Part shown: positions 4,833-5,391 of the stretch, in pieces
Layout: the number at the start of each line of letters is the position of its first letter
Position numbering within the stretch: position 1 is the stretch's first letter
Assembly (NCBI GenBank): GCA_028694275.1
Contig: JAQUTS010000125.1
Coordinates: 1 to 5,391, forward strand
Origin: Candidatus Gastranaerophilales bacterium
GTDB lineage: Bacteria > Cyanobacteriota > Vampirovibrionia > Gastranaerophilales > CAJFVJ01
Direction: 5' to 3'
Length of the DNA: 5,391 bases
The notes under the pieces: model-generated
What the model was told of the DNA's origin: nothing
The model's database searches: none
The model's input: only the letters and a program-made list of their open reading frames with translations
Position numbers and translations under genes: made by a program

Positions 4833-4843
4833 AGAGCTTTTTT
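4811..4843. repeat. Long perfect inverted repeat (bidirectional terminator-like hairpin or operator)
   Basis: AAAAAAGCT (4811-4819) and AGCTTTTTT (4835-4843) are perfect inverted repeats. Inside them CTTT (4823-4826) pairs with AAAG (4831-4834) around a CCCC tip, giving a 13-bp stem with a 3-base bulge. T-runs end the stem on both strands, so it could stop transcription in either direction. It sits in the divergent rimI/alaS gap and overlaps the putative rimI -35, so a protein operator is the alternative. It lies upstream of the likely alaS promoter and so is not part of the alaS leader. Confidence 0.55.
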
Positions 4844-4884
4844 GTTTGCGGGTGTTTTTTTAATACAAGTTTACATTTATCAAA

Positions 4885-4914
4885 TTTACTCAAAAAAATA
4901 TTTTGCGCTAAAAT
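4885..4914 (+). promoter_or_regulatory. Candidate alaS promoter
   Basis: TTTACT (4885-4890) and TAAAAT (4909-4914) are spaced by 18 bases. The start would be near 4921, giving a leader of about 27 bases containing AAAAGGA (4934-4940), seven bases before the alaS ATG. An overlapping alternative -10, TATAAC (4915-4920), lacks a -35. The leader is too short for a T-box riboswitch. Confidence 0.4.
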
Positions 4915-4947
4915 TATAACAAGAGCAGTTTTTAAAAGGATATAGTA

Positions 4948-5391
4948 ATGTCAAAAGTATTATCAGGTAAAGAGATTAGGCAAAAATTCCTGGATTTTTT
5001 CGCCAAAAAACACTCTCATCACTTGTATAAAAGTTCAAGTCTTATCCCTGATAATCCTACGTTATTGTTGACAACTGCGGGCATGGTGCAGTTTGTACCG
5101 ATGTATTTGGGCTATGAAAAACCACCTGAGCCTCCGCGTATTACAACTGTTCAAAAATGTGCCAGAGCGGGCGGCAAGGACTCAGATATCGAGAATGTCG
5201 GACGTACACCTCGCCATCATACTTTTTTTGAAATGCTCGGTAATTTTGCTTTTGGTGATTATTTTAAAAAAGAAATTATTCCCTGGTCTTGGGACTTTGT
5301 GACCAATGAGTTGGGGCTTGATAAAGATCGTCTTTGGGTGACTATTTATGAGACCGATGATGAGTCTTTTGATATTTGGACTAAAGATGTC
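4948..5391 (+). CDS. alaS: Alanyl-tRNA synthetase, N-terminal part (cut by window end)
   Basis: AlaS charges tRNA-Ala with alanine, using ATP, in the cytosol. The first 148 residues of a protein usually about 870-880 long are present and remain open to the right edge. The class II catalytic core is clear: IRQKFLDFFAKKHSH (10-24), LLTTAGMVQFVPMYLG (40-55), TTVQKCARAGGKDSDIENVG (66-85) and the strongly conserved RHHTFFEMLGNFAFGDYFK (89-107), which contains motif 2. The ATG has a good ribosome binding site (AAAAGGA, seven-base spacing). It is divergent from rimI-bioY. The editing and C-Ala domains lie outside the window. Confidence 0.97.
   Translation, partial: MSKVLSGKEIRQKFLDFFAKKHSHHLYKSSSLIPDNPTLLLTTAGMVQFVPMYLGYEKPPEPPRITTVQKCARAGGKDSDIENVGRTPRHHTFFEMLGNFAFGDYFKKEIIPWSWDFVTNELGLDKDRLWVTIYETDDESFDIWTKDV

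Noticed and set aside
4820..4947. A T-box riboswitch controlling alaS
   Set aside because: The likely promoter at 4885-4914 leaves a leader of only about 27 bases, and no T-box-like conserved sequence is seen; the hairpin lies upstream of the promoter.
5093..5302. Plus-strand ORF inside alaS
   Set aside because: It is out of frame with the strongly conserved AlaS core motifs.
1..5391. CRISPR array, tRNA/rRNA gene, insertion sequence or toxin-antitoxin pair
   Set aside because: No regularly spaced repeats, tRNA-like folds, transposase motifs or recognisable toxin/antitoxin sequences were found on reading both strands.

Overview
This is an AT-rich, tightly packed stretch of an ordinary bacterial chromosome. 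No mobile element, CRISPR array, rRNA or tRNA was seen. The RimI-like protein has a LEVRVSN...YYQDTQEDALIMW signature and AlaS looks bacterial. The genes are AT-rich and encode small helical proteins of unknown function. Together these would fit a non-photosynthetic relative of cyanobacteria (Vampirovibrionia/Melainabacteria, e.g. Gastranaerophilales). That placement is a hunch from sequence style, not a demonstrated assignment; some Firmicutes-like lineages remain possible.

Left part (1-1206, + strand): the last 32 codons of an unidentified gene, then a poorly supported small ORF (219-467). Next come two tandem genes for about 100-residue, Cys- and Trp-free, strongly helical proteins (579-863 and 883-1206), each with a near-identical strong ribosome binding site. 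Their function is not recognised. The 1207-1315 gap holds overlapping inverted repeats and a T-run, probably a weak terminator.

Middle (1316-3573, + strand): a YcgR-type PilZ protein with intact c-di-GMP binding motifs overlaps by one base (TAGTG) a long-form dihydropteroate synthase, folP. A 102-residue orphan gene follows, and its stop overlaps the stop of a convergent gene.

Right part (3570-4795, - strand): a rimI-like N-acetyltransferase gene is directly coupled (TAATG) to a bioY biotin-transporter gene. The divergent 4796-4947 intergenic region carries a long perfect inverted repeat overlapping the putative rimI promoter. The 5' end of alaS (4948 to the window end, + strand) follows.

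Functionally these are mostly housekeeping and cofactor genes: folate synthesis, biotin uptake, protein N-acetylation and tRNA charging. A c-di-GMP receptor is attached to the folate gene. The points most worth a second look are the unknown helical pair, the two apparently leaderless genes (pilZ and rimI), the PilZ-FolP coupling, and the inverted repeats at 1237-1285 and 4811-4843. No convincing new defence or mobile system is visible.
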